A stretch of DNA of 64,000 nucleotides. Source: Marsupella aquatica (taxonomy: Eukaryota; Marchantiophyta). Numbering within the stretch: the first letter of the stretch is position 1; each line of letters begins with the position of its first letter. Location: contig OZ316893.1 in assembly GCA_973895155.1 (NCBI GenBank), positions 15,562,001 to 15,626,000 on the forward strand, given 5' to 3'. Positions 11,823 through 22,884 of the stretch are shown piece by piece. Under the pieces are notes generated by a model, which saw nothing but the letters and a program-made list of their open reading frames with translations, was not told where the DNA came from and did no database searches. The position numbers were made by a program, and so were the translations under genes.

Positions 11823-12069
11823 CCAACTCTTATTATAATCATTTAAAAGAAAGGAATGAATAGAAAAACATTTTTAATTATGTAGAAAAAGCAAACATTC
11901 ATATTTATAATGATCAAAAGTTTAGAAAATGAGGAGATAGTATCACATTAAAACTATTAGAATAGTAAATAACTAGTACATAAATTACTATGTTTGAATG
12001 AGTGACTATCTTAGTTACATAAAAACTAGTAACTATCTATTTAATTATTATAGCTTCTAACAACTAAGT

Positions 12070-15000
12070 CTACTTGTCCATCCTTTGAAGATAATTTTGG
12101 ACAGTTTGTAGAACATTTCGAGGGATCTTCAAACCTCTGCCTGCCATGTTTTCTTCTTTCATTCCAGATTTAAAACCATACATTGCAGAATTTGCATACT
12201 GCCAATGTTGAGTATTCTCACCAAACCCTGGATCTCGTTCCCATGTCTTAGTGGACATGAAACAATTTAGATACCGCGCACTCTCAGTCACATCAAGTTT
12301 ACTAGAGTGTTTAGGCCTCCACCATTCAACTGGGAACATTGGAGCGTACTGTCGAGGCAGAGAAGGGTTTGTTGAAGATGTAGTTGGGACTTCATGCTTT
12401 GGGTCCACCAAACCCAAAGCTCTCACCAACCAGAAATGACCTCCACCATTTTTATTCTCCCAGTCATCCTCGGGTCGAAGAAATACAAAGTTTCCTTCAC
12501 AAATATCTTGTAAAGGAATCCATCGTCCTTGTTCTCTCTCAGCTCGAGATCCAACAAATGGTGCTGCCTGATCTTCCATCTCTTCCAAGACCTCATTTTG
12601 AAGAGCCGTCATCTCTGCATTCTCCTCATCTTCACTTGGAGGACCACTTTGTTCCGGTTGGTTGACCTTGTAACCAGTGCCGTGGTTAGTCTTAGGCCAA
12701 AATCTGTTTTCCAAGGGAAATTGAGTACTTCCCTCCCCTTCTAGTGCGAGCCCATTTGTCAACAACTCCACAATTCTCTCCCAATATTTCACAAGAGGAA
12801 ATCTTTCCTTATATGCTATAGATGTCTCATCAGTGCAACTCCTTCTCAAAAAATCAAGGTACTTGTTAAGAAATGGGATAATCTCTTCAGATTTTTTGTG
12901 TATCTCTCCAATGGATTTAGCTAAGGGCTCTCCACTTGGTAAAAGAAGAGAATTTGTTGTCAGATCTGTTGCCCAAATGCACCTTCCACCAAGTGGAGCC
13001 CAAGCTTGCTTTACATGGGACTTATACTGAAATATTGGTACATTATCTCTCATAGAGAAAAGAAATGATACAGGTTTTGAGTGACCTTGAATATCTTTCA
13101 CCTTGAAAGTTTGAAGATATTCTTTGTAAGATGCAACTTCTTGTATCAATCTGGGAACTGGATGAATGCTCTCGCATTCCCATACCTCTGCCATAAGAGC
13201 AAGGAGGGTTGCAACTTCTTTGTGCTGAACTTGATATGATACCTTTGAAAAGAGTGCATCAACATCTTCATGCGTATGACCAACCATTAGAAAAGACATT
13301 TGAACAGTTTCAAATACTCCTCTACTCACAAGCTCGCTACAAAATGCCATGACAGTCTGGTTTTTGTTGTCCTTTGCTGAATTATCCATCTGCAATGTTA
13401 GGTGCCTTGGCAAGGGCTTGAACGATGGACTGCCTTGCTCTCCTTGCATGTCTTCTCCATCATCCTCATCTTGCTGGTTTGGGACGGTCTCAGTCCGACT
13501 CTCAGCTCCATCTTCAGAACCAATATACCTATTCACCGGTATATTCTTTGGTTCCAAATAACCCGTCAAAAATGCTTCAAAGTCAAGTAGGGCTTGAAAG
13601 AAAGGTCTGTGAGGTTCCCAATGAAGGCCATCCAACATGTCACCTGTCTTGTCTCCATTGTACTCTTCAAGGTCTCGAAGACACTTAGCCAAGGATGTCA
13701 CCGTGAAATCGACATCTCCTGGCCAAAGGCCAGTGACACTAAAGTGTGCATAAACTCCTGGATCCCTCCCGTGGGTCAACATCCCTGTGAGAGCAATAGG
13801 TAGCGGCATTCCATGACCCGAAAGAGATTTAGGAGTACTAACCATTTTTGGAATCCATGTCTTTGCTTGATCCATCTTGTCGTGAATAATGCAAAGATAT
13901 TCTCCTGGGTGTTGTTTGGCCATCACTCGATGAGCGTAGTAAACATATCTACGTGACATTTGCTCACGAAGATGTTGCGCTCGTTTTTCTTCAATTTCAG
14001 CACGTTCTTTTTTCCTTCTTTCTCGCATCAAACTGTCTTTGTATTCACAACAAAGAGTACACTTGGCAAATGCACCATCTTTATGAAAACTGAAGTTTGC
14101 AAATGAGTTACTCCAGATCTTGTAGAGAGTATTCTCTGTGACAGGAGGAAGCCCTTCTTCCTTCATCTTTGTTCTCACATCTTCCAGAATCTCTAGCTTT
14201 TTGTAACACCCCGGAAGACGGTACTCAATAGAGTCTGTCCCATGTGCCCCTCCATAAGGCATATGAGGCATGGGCTCTGCATTTCGAGTCAAAAAAGCCT
14301 CCAACAGAGCTCGTGCATGCAAGGTATTTGCCCTTGTTTTCATCAAGCCCGTATTGCCATGGAACCCAATTTTGCAACCCTCCACATATCTCCTTTTGTA
14401 ATCATAATATTTGGTGTGGCTAAAACCGTGGATAATTGCAAATGCATGTCTGCATACGACCATACCCTTAAGAACATGGTGTCCCTTATCACGAACATCA
14501 TCCTCTCTATAGTGAAAGAGGTTGAAAATGTGTGACGTTTTTGACTCGCTTGACATCCCATGAAATTCCATCCTAATATCTTCGATGTTTTCCCTTGGCA
14601 TAATGAGACAACATTTTTGCTTGCAACAATTTTCTCTTTTCACGTCATCAATTGACGCCTCTGTTGTTTTTGAAATTGCCTTGGTTTCCAACAACCTCCT
14701 CTTCTTTTCATTTGGATCTACTTGATTCCTCTTGTTAAAATTGTAGGGCCTTGAACGCAGTACTCCTCTATCACTTACATCCGCATTGAGTTCATCCCTA
14801 TCCATTGAGTCCATCCTTTCAGAACCTTCCACCAAAATATCTGACAAAAATTTTCCATTTGCAACTAGTTTTGTTGAATCAATCCGCCATCGAATCAAAC
14901 TCACTACTCCCTTGTGGATGTTGGGAAAGTATTGTGCTGCCACGACATCTTTCACAGCAATCCCAACATGGTCATCACCAAGAATTTCATCATCAACTGC

Positions 15001-15852
15001 CGCCATCACTTGAGGGACAGTGATCGTTCCCGTGGCAACCATTTTGGTTCGATCCAAACCAGTGTAGAGTTCAACCAACTCTGACATCCAGTTTGCCCGA
15101 TGAAAATAGTCACACTTAGTGTCTGTGGTGTTTGCCGAACAAGACTGTGAAACAAAATCCGCCTTGTCCTTCTGCTTCTTAGAGGAAGATTTGTTGCTCC
15201 CATCGATATCAACATTCCATACTTTATTGTGGACGTCAGCCACATCCCATAGAACCCAGGAGCCCTTTGCCTCTTCAATTGTTGCAGCTCCACCATGTGC
15301 GTAAGGTAAAGTCTTACTACCATGAATCACATCTGTGATTTTTACACTAACCCGAGACTCACCGAGTAATATGTTATGACATCTCTCCATTGGATCAGTC
15401 TTGAAAACAACTCCAAAGGCCACACAATGGCCAGAGATAAACATTTCAACCTCATCACCTGGCCTTAGGGTGGTCGAAGCATCCTCCTGTACATTTGCAG
15501 AATTATGGATGTTGTTATCTTTTCGAGTCGAACAACTACCAATACTGATGCGTTTTTGAGTAATCTTATCCGCAGATCGATATGCACATGACATATCCCA
15601 AATGACACATGAGTCAATGGCATCATGAAGATTTTCCGCCCTAGGCATTGGAAAAGGGAGCTTCCTGGTCTCACCAAAGGCCTTCTCAATGAGAACCCCA
15701 ATTCGATTATCTCCCAGCACAATATTTTGAACACTCTCTTGCGGATCTGTCTTTTGAACTGTCCCATTTCCAACGTCGTAACCATCCATTGTCAAGGTCA
15801 CATCATCGCCCCTAGAAAACCTTTGAGACATCCTTTTCCTATTATCCTGCAC
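12070..15852 (-). CDS. DUF7869-type DNA transposase, 1260 aa
   Basis: A single uninterrupted frame starts at the ATG at 15852. Residues about 12-90 and 128-205 are two copies of a domain resembling the transposase-associated DUF8039 of plant CACTA-type elements (GDDV...LGDNRIGVLIEKA...VIWD; GDEV...LGESRVSVKITDV...VLWD). A weaker third copy ends near residue 330. Cys motifs follow (CCKQKCC about 412, KCTLCC about 599). The catalytic core shows IHDKMDQAKTW (about 656-666), LQMDNSAKDNK (about 819-829) and GHTHEDVDALF (about 858-868). These match the D...D...H/E pattern of DUF7869 proteins, which have an RNase-H-like fold. A C-terminal HFWLVRALGLV...VEWWRP stretch may be a chromatin-reading module. 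It should bind the subterminal repeats and move the element. It is transcribed divergently from the ParB-methylase-like gene. Confidence 0.85.
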   Translation of the reverse strand: MQDNRKRMSQRFSRGDDVTLTMDGYDVGNGTVQKTDPQESVQNIVLGDNRIGVLIEKAFGETRKLPFPMPRAENLHDAIDSCVIWDMSCAYRSADKITQKRISIGSCSTRKDNNIHNSANVQEDASTTLRPGDEVEMFISGHCVAFGVVFKTDPMERCHNILLGESRVSVKITDVIHGSKTLPYAHGGAATIEEAKGSWVLWDVADVHNKVWNVDIDGSNKSSSKKQKDKADFVSQSCSANTTDTKCDYFHRANWMSELVELYTGLDRTKMVATGTITVPQVMAAVDDEILGDDHVGIAVKDVVAAQYFPNIHKGVVSLIRWRIDSTKLVANGKFLSDILVEGSERMDSMDRDELNADVSDRGVLRSRPYNFNKRNQVDPNEKKRRLLETKAISKTTEASIDDVKRENCCKQKCCLIMPRENIEDIRMEFHGMSSESKTSHIFNLFHYREDDVRDKGHHVLKGMVVCRHAFAIIHGFSHTKYYDYKRRYVEGCKIGFHGNTGLMKTRANTLHARALLEAFLTRNAEPMPHMPYGGAHGTDSIEYRLPGCYKKLEILEDVRTKMKEEGLPPVTENTLYKIWSNSFANFSFHKDGAFAKCTLCCEYKDSLMRERRKKERAEIEEKRAQHLREQMSRRYVYYAHRVMAKQHPGEYLCIIHDKMDQAKTWIPKMVSTPKSLSGHGMPLPIALTGMLTHGRDPGVYAHFSVTGLWPGDVDFTVTSLAKCLRDLEEYNGDKTGDMLDGLHWEPHRPFFQALLDFEAFLTGYLEPKNIPVNRYIGSEDGAESRTETVPNQQDEDDGEDMQGEQGSPSFKPLPRHLTLQMDNSAKDNKNQTVMAFCSELVSRGVFETVQMSFLMVGHTHEDVDALFSKVSYQVQHKEVATLLALMAEVWECESIHPVPRLIQEVASYKEYLQTFKVKDIQGHSKPVSFLFSMRDNVPIFQYKSHVKQAWAPLGGRCIWATDLTTNSLLLPSGEPLAKSIGEIHKKSEEIIPFLNKYLDFLRRSCTDETSIAYKERFPLVKYWERIVELLTNGLALEGEGSTQFPLENRFWPKTNHGTGYKVNQPEQSGPPSEDEENAEMTALQNEVLEEMEDQAAPFVGSRAEREQGRWIPLQDICEGNFVFLRPEDDWENKNGGGHFWLVRALGLVDPKHEVPTTSSTNPSLPRQYAPMFPVEWWRPKHSSKLDVTESARYLNCFMSTKTWERDPGFGENTQHWQYANSAMYGFKSGMKEENMAGRGLKIPRNVLQTVQNYLQRMDK

Positions 15853-15895
15853 ACTGAAAAAAATGGATTACAACCAAAGTCATGCAAATTTTGAT

Positions 15896-16700
15896 TCAGA
15901 CTGCGATCCTCAAAGTCTGGATTTGGACTACGATCCTTCAATTCCGGATTTGGACCGGGACCATCCAAGTCCGGATTTGGACTACGATCCTCTGATTCTG
16001 GATTTGGACTAGGACCATCCGAGTCCAGATTTTGACCGGGACCATCCAAGTCCGGATTTGGACTGCAATCCTCTGAGTCTAGATTTGGACTACGATCCTC
16101 CGATTATGGATTTGGATTGGGACCATCCGAGTCCGGATTTGGACTGGAATCCTCTGAGTCTAGATTTGGAGTACGATCCTCCGATTCTGGATTTGGACTG
16201 GGACCAACCCAGTCCAAAGTTGGACTAGGACCATCCCAATCCAAACTTGGACTCGGACCATCCCAATCCAAACTAGGACTTGGACCATCCAAGTCCAAAC
16301 TTGGACTCGGACCATCCCAATCCAAACTTGGACTCGGACCATCCTAATCCAAACTTGGACTCGGACCATCCCAATCCAAACTAGGACTTGGACCATCCAA
16401 GTCCAAACTTGGACTCGGACCATCCCAATCCAAACTTGGACTTGAACCATCCTAATCCAAACTTGGACTCGGACCATCCCAATCCAAACTAGGACTTGGA
16501 CCATCCAAGTCCAAACTTGGACTCGGACCATCCCAATCCAAACTAGGACTTGGACCATCCAAGTTTAAACTTGGACTCGGACCATCCCAATCCAAAGTTG
16601 GACTCGGATGATCCCAATGCAAAGTTGGACTCGGATGATCCTAGTCCACATCTGAATCCAAACTTGGACTAGGACCATCCTAGACCAACCCATAATGTAA
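15896..16700. repeat. tandem array of AGTCCAA/TTGGACT palindromes
   Basis: Dozens of variants of a unit about 30 bp long contain TTGGACTCGGACCATCCCAA or a close relative. Where two units meet they form AGTCCAAACTTGGACT, an inverted repeat with 7-bp arms. The array lies between the divergent transposase and ParB-methylase-like genes. The same family recurs in both introns of the latter gene and at 23045-23075. I see it concentrated in the 13-kb transposon, with only a short look-alike at about 25569. Confidence 0.85.
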
Positions 16701-17250
16701 CGGGAGATAAACTTCAAACATTTTAAGCTAAGAAAATTCCAAATTTAGGAAGACTCCGTATTTTACGGATCTCCCTATATGGTGTAGCCTAAAGTTTGCG
16801 TGGTCTTAAGGTAGACCCTAATGTCTACATACAGTTTCATGAAATAATGAAACCTAGCCTTATATTTGAATGCGTTAACCTTATACTCACCTTAGTATTA
16901 AGATCTGGTAGAATATGAATATCACATCCAAGGGGGATACATTGTTGTCTGTAGATTGGTAAAAACTTTCCCAGAACCCTGAAATACAAGCTATATGCCA
17001 CTAAATCTTGGGAGTAAAAAACAAACTGAACCCTAAACCACACATGTCTGTAAAAGATAAACTGAGAGGACCCCAAAAGTCAAGAAGCTGGCTAAGCTGA
17101 CCCATTGAAGGTAAGTGGCTCAATACATAACACTTTAAGAGAAACTCCGGATTACATGGAGCTTAGATTTGGGAAACTAGAACAAGAATGAGCTCCGAAG
17201 TGGGCGTCTCCCGAAATATACCCTTTGCTCGAGTCGGCTCAAACGGAAAT
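16701..17250. other. divergent intergenic region, no gene seen
   Basis: No protein-coding or RNA gene is visible. It separates the palindrome array from the putative promoter of the rightward gene. Confidence 0.4.
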
Positions 17251-17252
17251 CG

Positions 17253-17311
17253 CGTGAAGATAAGGGTTGAGTACCCCTTCACCTTAGCTTGCGGCACACC
17301 TTATCTTCACG
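17253..17311. promoter_or_regulatory. perfect 13-bp inverted repeat (hairpin)
   Basis: CGTGAAGATAAGG at 17253-17265 is the exact reverse complement of 17299-17311, with a 33-base loop. It is about 440 bases upstream of the ATG at 17751. It could be an operator or a hairpin; the role is unknown. Confidence 0.6.
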
Positions 17312-17373
17312 AGCCTAATTGCGCGGGGACTACCGTGCAAGGCTGTTAGGTAGGCAGGACATCAAGGAAGGAG

Positions 17374-17474
17374 GCCCGTATGCAGGGTGCGGGCAACGGG
17401 CCGTACGCAGGAGCAAGCCGTACGCACTATCAGGCCGTACGTAGGAGAAGGAGGCAACCGGCCGTACGCAGGCC
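17374..17474 (+). promoter_or_regulatory. five GCCGTACGCAGG-type repeats
   Basis: Copies start near 17374, 17400, 17417, 17434 and 17461. Most contain the palindrome CGTACG. They lie about 280-380 bases upstream of the ATG at 17751 and look like clustered regulatory sites. Confidence 0.6.
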
Positions 17475-17519
17475 GGGGTGAGGCAGGAGGGGGTAAAGGG
17501 ACGGAGAGGTCCAGCCAGG

Positions 17520-17748
17520 ACCTCATTCTCATTCTCACTCTTTCGCTCCTCACTCTGCTCACGCTCTCCACTCTCCGCCTCCGCTCTCTGCTCTTTGCCT
17601 CCACTCGCTCGCTCTCCTCGCTCTTTGCTCTCCGCTCTCTCTCCGCCTCCCCGCCTCTGCCTGCTTCCGCCTCCACCTCCATTCTTTTTCATTGCCCTAA
17701 ATCGGACGCCTGCTAAGAAGCCACGTGTCACTCTGCCACGTGTCAGAA
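17520..17748 (+). promoter_or_regulatory. pyrimidine-rich leader with two G-boxes
   Basis: A long CT-rich stretch (about 17520-17690) resembles the Y-patch/leader of plant promoters. It is followed by two copies of CCACGTGTC, whose G-box cores CACGTG are at 17722-17727 and 17737-17742, ending shortly before the ATG at 17751. In plants G-boxes bind bZIP and bHLH factors. No convincing TATA box was found, so the start site is not placed. Confidence 0.5.
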
Positions 17749-17750
17749 AG

Positions 17751-20700
17751 ATGGAAGCGAATCGCGTCCTTGTGAAGTCCTCCGTGGAAGCAACAGAGGA
17801 GTTTGACCTCTCCTCTATGAGCGACAGTGTAGAACTGGCACTTGAAGACTCCAAACAATTTCAATCAAGAATCCCTAGTAAGTATCCATCACCTATCCTC
17901 CCTAAGTCTTAGAGGACTGGGACCATCCGAGTCCAAAGTTGGACTCGGATGATCCCAATCCAAAGTTGGACTCGGACCATCCCAATCCGAACTTGGACTC
18001 AGATGATCCTAATCCAAACATGGACTCGGATGATCCCAATCCAAAGTTGGACTCGGATGATCCCAATCCAAAGTTGGACTCGGACCATCCCAATCCGAAC
18101 TTGGACTCAGATGATCCTAATTCAAACGTGGACTCGGATGATCCCAATCCAAACTTGGACTCGGATGATCCTAATCCATCCAGGAGATTGAATCTCGATT
18201 GTAGGAGCAAGTCTAAAACCATCTCAAGTTGGACTAGGACCATCCTAATCCAACAAGATTTATTCAAATGTTTTAAACTTAATAAGTCTAACATGGATGA
18301 TGTTTTTATGATGCAGGGAGCGATCTTGTTGGTTTCAAACCCGCGATTGCACCGACCGACTGCCGGGACGGATTCTTACTAGATGAGAGATCCCCAGGCT
18401 TCCGATGGGGGCTTGAGTTCTCAAGAACCCCGCTTAATAATGAAGTGCCATCAAGCACGATTGAACCTGTTTTGACCTTAAAGTGCAGAGCAAATGATAG
18501 CCTGACTTTGGTTTGCGGACCTGTGGTCTCTGTTGGCATTGGAGGGAGAGGGATGAATTCGGTCATTCTGGAGATGCACGATAGGTCATGCTGGGTTAAA
18601 GTTAACCTTATGTCAAAGGCATACTCCTCAGAATTCTATGTCGAATGGCACGCAAGTGGTGAATTGAGCGTTTTGTCAATGGGATTTTTTCCAAAGACAT
18701 ATGACACAAAGAAGTTGGTCATCGGGGTAACTGGTATGCTTCCAGTCGACATTATGTATGGGTTTCAATATTTGAAACTCAACATGATGAAGCACCAAGG
18801 CAATTTCTCTTTTGCAACTACTTGGACGTTAAGCAATTTACTTGAGAAAGTTGGATTGTTATCGTTGGAGTCAGAGGAGCCTGGTGTTTTAATTGATAAG
18901 GATGTTGCATTTGATCCCAACTTTGATTTAGTCAAAGCAAAGCAATGGATAGAATCTTTGTCAAAGACGAGAAACCTTCCAACGGTGAATACAAACCCTG
19001 TGCCCGAGAAGGCGCCAGAGAAAGCTCCAGAACCTACAACAGAGACCGCGGGAACTACAGCAGCAACCTCTCAAAGAGCAGTGGGAAAACAAAAACAAAG
19101 CCAAAGGAAACCTCCGGTTGAAAAGAAACTTCCAGTTGAGAAGCTGGTTGAGAAGCCGAGTACGAGAAGCCGAGTTCAGAAGCCAGTTGAGAAGCCGAGT
19201 ACGAGAAGCCAAGTTGAGAAGCCAGTTGAGAAGAAACATTCGGTTGAGAAGCCAAGTGCAAGTGAAAAGAGGCCAAGACAAAAGAAGAAACAGAAAATTG
19301 ACAGTGCCATCATGGATGACACTACAGAAAACCTGACAGTGCATTCACAAGATATGGACGAGCAGTTGGACGCTCCTGAGGAGAAGAAGGTCTTAGAAGG
19401 TAATGAGGTACTACAACAAATGGAGCAATATTATACGTTTGGGATCAATTCGATATTTTCTATTCCCGTAGAGAGTATTTTCCCTGCGTCGGCAAGACTC
19501 TGTTACAGAATGTTGAATGCAGACCATGTAAAGGAGGTGGCCAATTCCATGATAAGAAATCCGGGGCATGAACCACACATAGCAGACTTGATTCCTTACA
19601 CTACAAAACATAGAAACCTAATGCAATATGACAACACGGAATCAGATAGGAGGGACTTTGTAGCAGCCGTGAAAAAGGGGGAGGTTCAATTCCTTGCCAT
19701 TAGCGGTCAACATTCGGCCAGAGCAGCCAGATGGATTCGAGAATGGGCAAACAAGGATGCCAAGCTAACAGCATTGGCAAAAAAGCTGGAATTTCGAAAG
19801 TCAAGAATATTATCTCATCGAACACCATCATCAATATTAGTTGAGCATTCAATGCGATCTAATGCTATCAATAGCACGATGGTGTTTCAGTCATGCTTCA
19901 AAGATACAGTCGTTCATGCTAGGCGGCAATTTGTGGAATGTGGAAAACCTAGCCGGCCAAAACATGGGGACAACAAAACAAACGCTCAAGACAATCAAAA
20001 ATTTCAGGTATGAAGTGTTACTGCTTGATTGGTACAATACCGTAGACTCTCCATGTGTGATTACAATTGAGATGGTAGTCTTTGACCACAAAGCTTCAAG
20101 TTTGCTTTGGATTGAGATGGTCCGAGTCCAAATGGATACATTCACATTCAGTAGAATATTTCCACTGATATCGTCTAGTTTTGTGTTGGACTGGGATGGT
20201 CCCAGTCCAAATGGATTCATGCACATTCAATAGACTATTTCCACTGATATTGTCTAGTTTTGTGTTGGACTGGGATGGTCCCAGTCCAAATGGATTCATG
20301 CACATTCAGTAGAATATTTCTCCACTGATACCGTCTAGTTTTGTTTTGGATTGGGATGGTCCTAGTCCAAACTAAATCATGCACATTCAATATAATATTT
20401 CCACTGATATTGTCTAGTTCTGTGTTGGACTGGGATGGTCTCAGTCCGCACCTGAGTGCTTTCAAACAATTGAGTTATGGAGAACTAACAGACTTTCCTT
20501 TGCAATTGTAGGATTGGTTGGCTCTTGCAAGAATGACCATGGGAAGGAAAGATTGTCGTAATGTCTACTGGTTACTGTTTGCCGACAATGCTCTTTTTGA
20601 TTTATGGAGTTTGGTATGCCAATTGTGGTTGGATGGGAAACTTCCCGATGGAGCTGGTGTAGAAGGAAATGAGAAGTCTGAAAAAGCAATTACTGTTGCC

Positions 20701-22884
20701 ATGTTTCGTTGTTTTGATGGTGAGTTGATCTCACAACGAGACATCACAAGAATACTGACGCGGGTGAAGTCAGGAAAGGTATTGCTCAAGAAAGATGCCT
20801 CTAATAAATCAGACATGCCATCTATAGAGGAGTTGGCCAAAGATGTGAAGATCGTGCGGAAACTCAAGTCCCTTATTGAAGACTACTATTGCACCAAGGA
20901 TGCGGTGAATTTCCCGACAAATACTAATTGGGGGAAAGTAGTTGAGGTTCTTCCTACGCTAGCAATTGATTCAGAGTTCAGCAGGTGTCGAAGAGCCGCT
21001 GGCGAGGTCTATCTTGCCAACCTTTTAAAGCCAAATCATACGCGGGAGAGCGCAATCTTGCCGACGGCATTGGTATTCCGCCTAGATGATATATACTGCC
21101 AGAGATTTGGCGGAGGATCACGTTCTCGGACCCTACCATGGGTTACATTTTTTAGCGACAATCTCATGAAGACCATTGATCCAGAGTCATTGCAAGAAGC
21201 TCCTCCGACCTGCCCTCTTGCCATTGTTGATTTTAGCCGGCTTCCACAAAAACAGTGGACTAAAGCAGAGATTCTTGTTCTCTTTGAATACATTGTGGAG
21301 CTTCCACAAAATCCCACGATTGTGGTGATGATAACAGTTCATCCTGGACAACTTGCACTGAATGTCCATGGTGCCCTTCGTAAATTGGGACAAGAGAAAG
21401 CTTTGACCATTCACATTGAGTATGGGAGTTATTCACGAGATGATCAACCGCACCCTCATGACTCATGTTGGGGTGGAGGGATTGAAGAAGTTATCTTTGC
21501 AGGGATTTCTCGAGATGAAGACGTCAATTGGAATGAAGTTTTCAAGCCCAACTATCCAAAGCCAAAATTCTTGTATACTTCAAAGGATGTTGATTATGAA
21601 GTATGCAAGATCGACAAGGGAAAGGGGAAAGCTAAGGAATCAGATGAGGGGACACAAAACGACGACCTAAAAGTGGTTTTGGACCCGGAAGAGGCCGTCA
21701 AGATTATGAATATGGCCCCTCGATTTGAGACAGTTGGTAGTCGCGGAGGATGGGTTAATCCTCATGCCAAACCCACGCGGATGATCCGAAGGATTATTGA
21801 ATCCTTATCAGAACCGGGAGATTTGGTTCTAGATTTTTTCTCCGGTGGCCAAGTCATGAAGACATCATTTTTTTGCGATAGGGAATGCTTTGTTTATTGT
21901 GACTCTCAGTCCGAGAGGCATTTTGTGGAAGCTTTTGCTTCCTACCTTTGCGAGAGAGTTCCCTCACTTAAAGCCCATTGTGAATCACTTGCTGAAAATT
22001 CTCGACAATGGGCTACCACTATTGCGGCTGTAGCTGTCGCTGTTGAATCCGACGGTTCTGAGTCTGAAGATGTTGCTGACAAAGTGGCTAAAGGCGTAGA
22101 GGCATCAGAGGAGGCATATGTCAAAAATTTGGATGACCGTGTTGGTCAAGGTGAGCCTTACGATGTAGATGATGATATTGGACTTGCACCAAACCGTTCA
22201 TCTGGTTTAGATGACATCCCTTCGGGGCCCCATGAAGTTCAAGTTGATGATAACTTGGACAAGGATGATCCCAATCCAACAACGCCGGGAGGACAGATGG
22301 AGCAACTGGAAGGAGCAAGGGTTGATATGTTTGATCATCTTTCTTCAACCAATCTGATCAACGAAGGCGCAACGAGGCTTGGAGATTCAAATGAAGCTGA
22401 AACTAACGAATTGACTCGTGGGGAAGCCGGCGGATTGCCTGACATTCCCATCAATCCAGGAGGAAATGCATCAACGGCTGCTGACAACCAGGCAGGTGCT
22501 TCAACTTGTCCTGACACACTCTTTTCAGCTTCTGATGACAAATTGGTGTTCGTTCGTTCACACTCGAGGAGTCCTGTTGTCCTTCCGTTCTCAAAAAAGA
22601 AAGGGAATAGAGTTGGATCAACTGGATGGAGGTCATTGGAACGCGACGCACGATGTTACGTGTGGAAAAGTGGGCCAAATCGAGGCCAAGAAATATCATT
22701 GGAAGCTGCTCCTTCAATTCTCAATAAGGAGGAGTATAAGAGGGGAGAATTGGGGTTCATAACTCCTGTTTGGACTTCTCCTTATTGGGTAGAACAAAGT
22801 ACTTCAGATGTCAATTTTGAAATCCAACAGGAGCTTGGTGCTGACATGATTATTGATGAATACGGATCTCTTATTTCGGAATGA
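17751..22884 (+). CDS. N-domain + ParB-like + methyltransferase-like protein, 1396 aa (gene 2)
   Basis: Three exons fit with strong splice sites and kept phase: 17751-17877, 18317-20007 and 20512-22884. The N-domain (about residues 100-135) has LTLVCGPVVSVGIGGRGMNS, shared with the decayed gene at 8288-10432. A Lys/Pro/Glu linker follows, containing VEKPSTRSQVEKPVEKK-type repeats. A ParB/Srx-like domain (about 417-530) has FSIPVESIF...LNADHVKEVANSM and ISGQHSARAARW near 505. The last exon has the beta-class methyltransferase layout: LAIVDFSRLP in the motif IV position (about 846), HAKPTRMIRRI, then LVLDFFSGGQV as motif I (about 1047). The DPPY tetrad is replaced by VDFS, so catalysis is doubtful. 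It may be a DNA-binding pseudo-methylase. The frame is intact. The acidic C-terminal tail includes DKDDPNP, encoded by a copy of the element's repeat. Confidence 0.78.
17918..18245. repeat. palindromic repeat array in intron 1 of gene 2
   Basis: About ten units of TTGGACTCGGATGATCCCAA or TTGGACTCGGACCATCCCAA fill most of the intron 17878-18316. They are open in one frame (repeating DSDDPNPN), which follows from the repeat rather than from a gene. Confidence 0.85.
20094..20455. repeat. palindromic repeat array in intron 2 of gene 2
   Basis: Four to five units of about 80 bp contain GGACTGGGATGGTCCCAGTCC-like cores, inverted repeats centred on GGGATGGTCCC. They are joined by CATGCACATTCAATAGAATATT-like spacers ending in TTTCCACTGATA. 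They lie within intron 20008-20511. Confidence 0.85.

Noticed and set aside
17330-17912. Arg/Glu-rich and Ser/Leu-rich open frames upstream of gene 2.
   Set aside because: They arise from the CT-rich leader. Only the frame from ATG 17751 to the donor at 17878 joins in phase with the next exon.
17939-18382. Open frame of repeating DSDDPNPN.
   Set aside because: It is the translation of the palindromic repeat array within intron 1 of gene 2. The same repeat is open in other frames and on the other strand.
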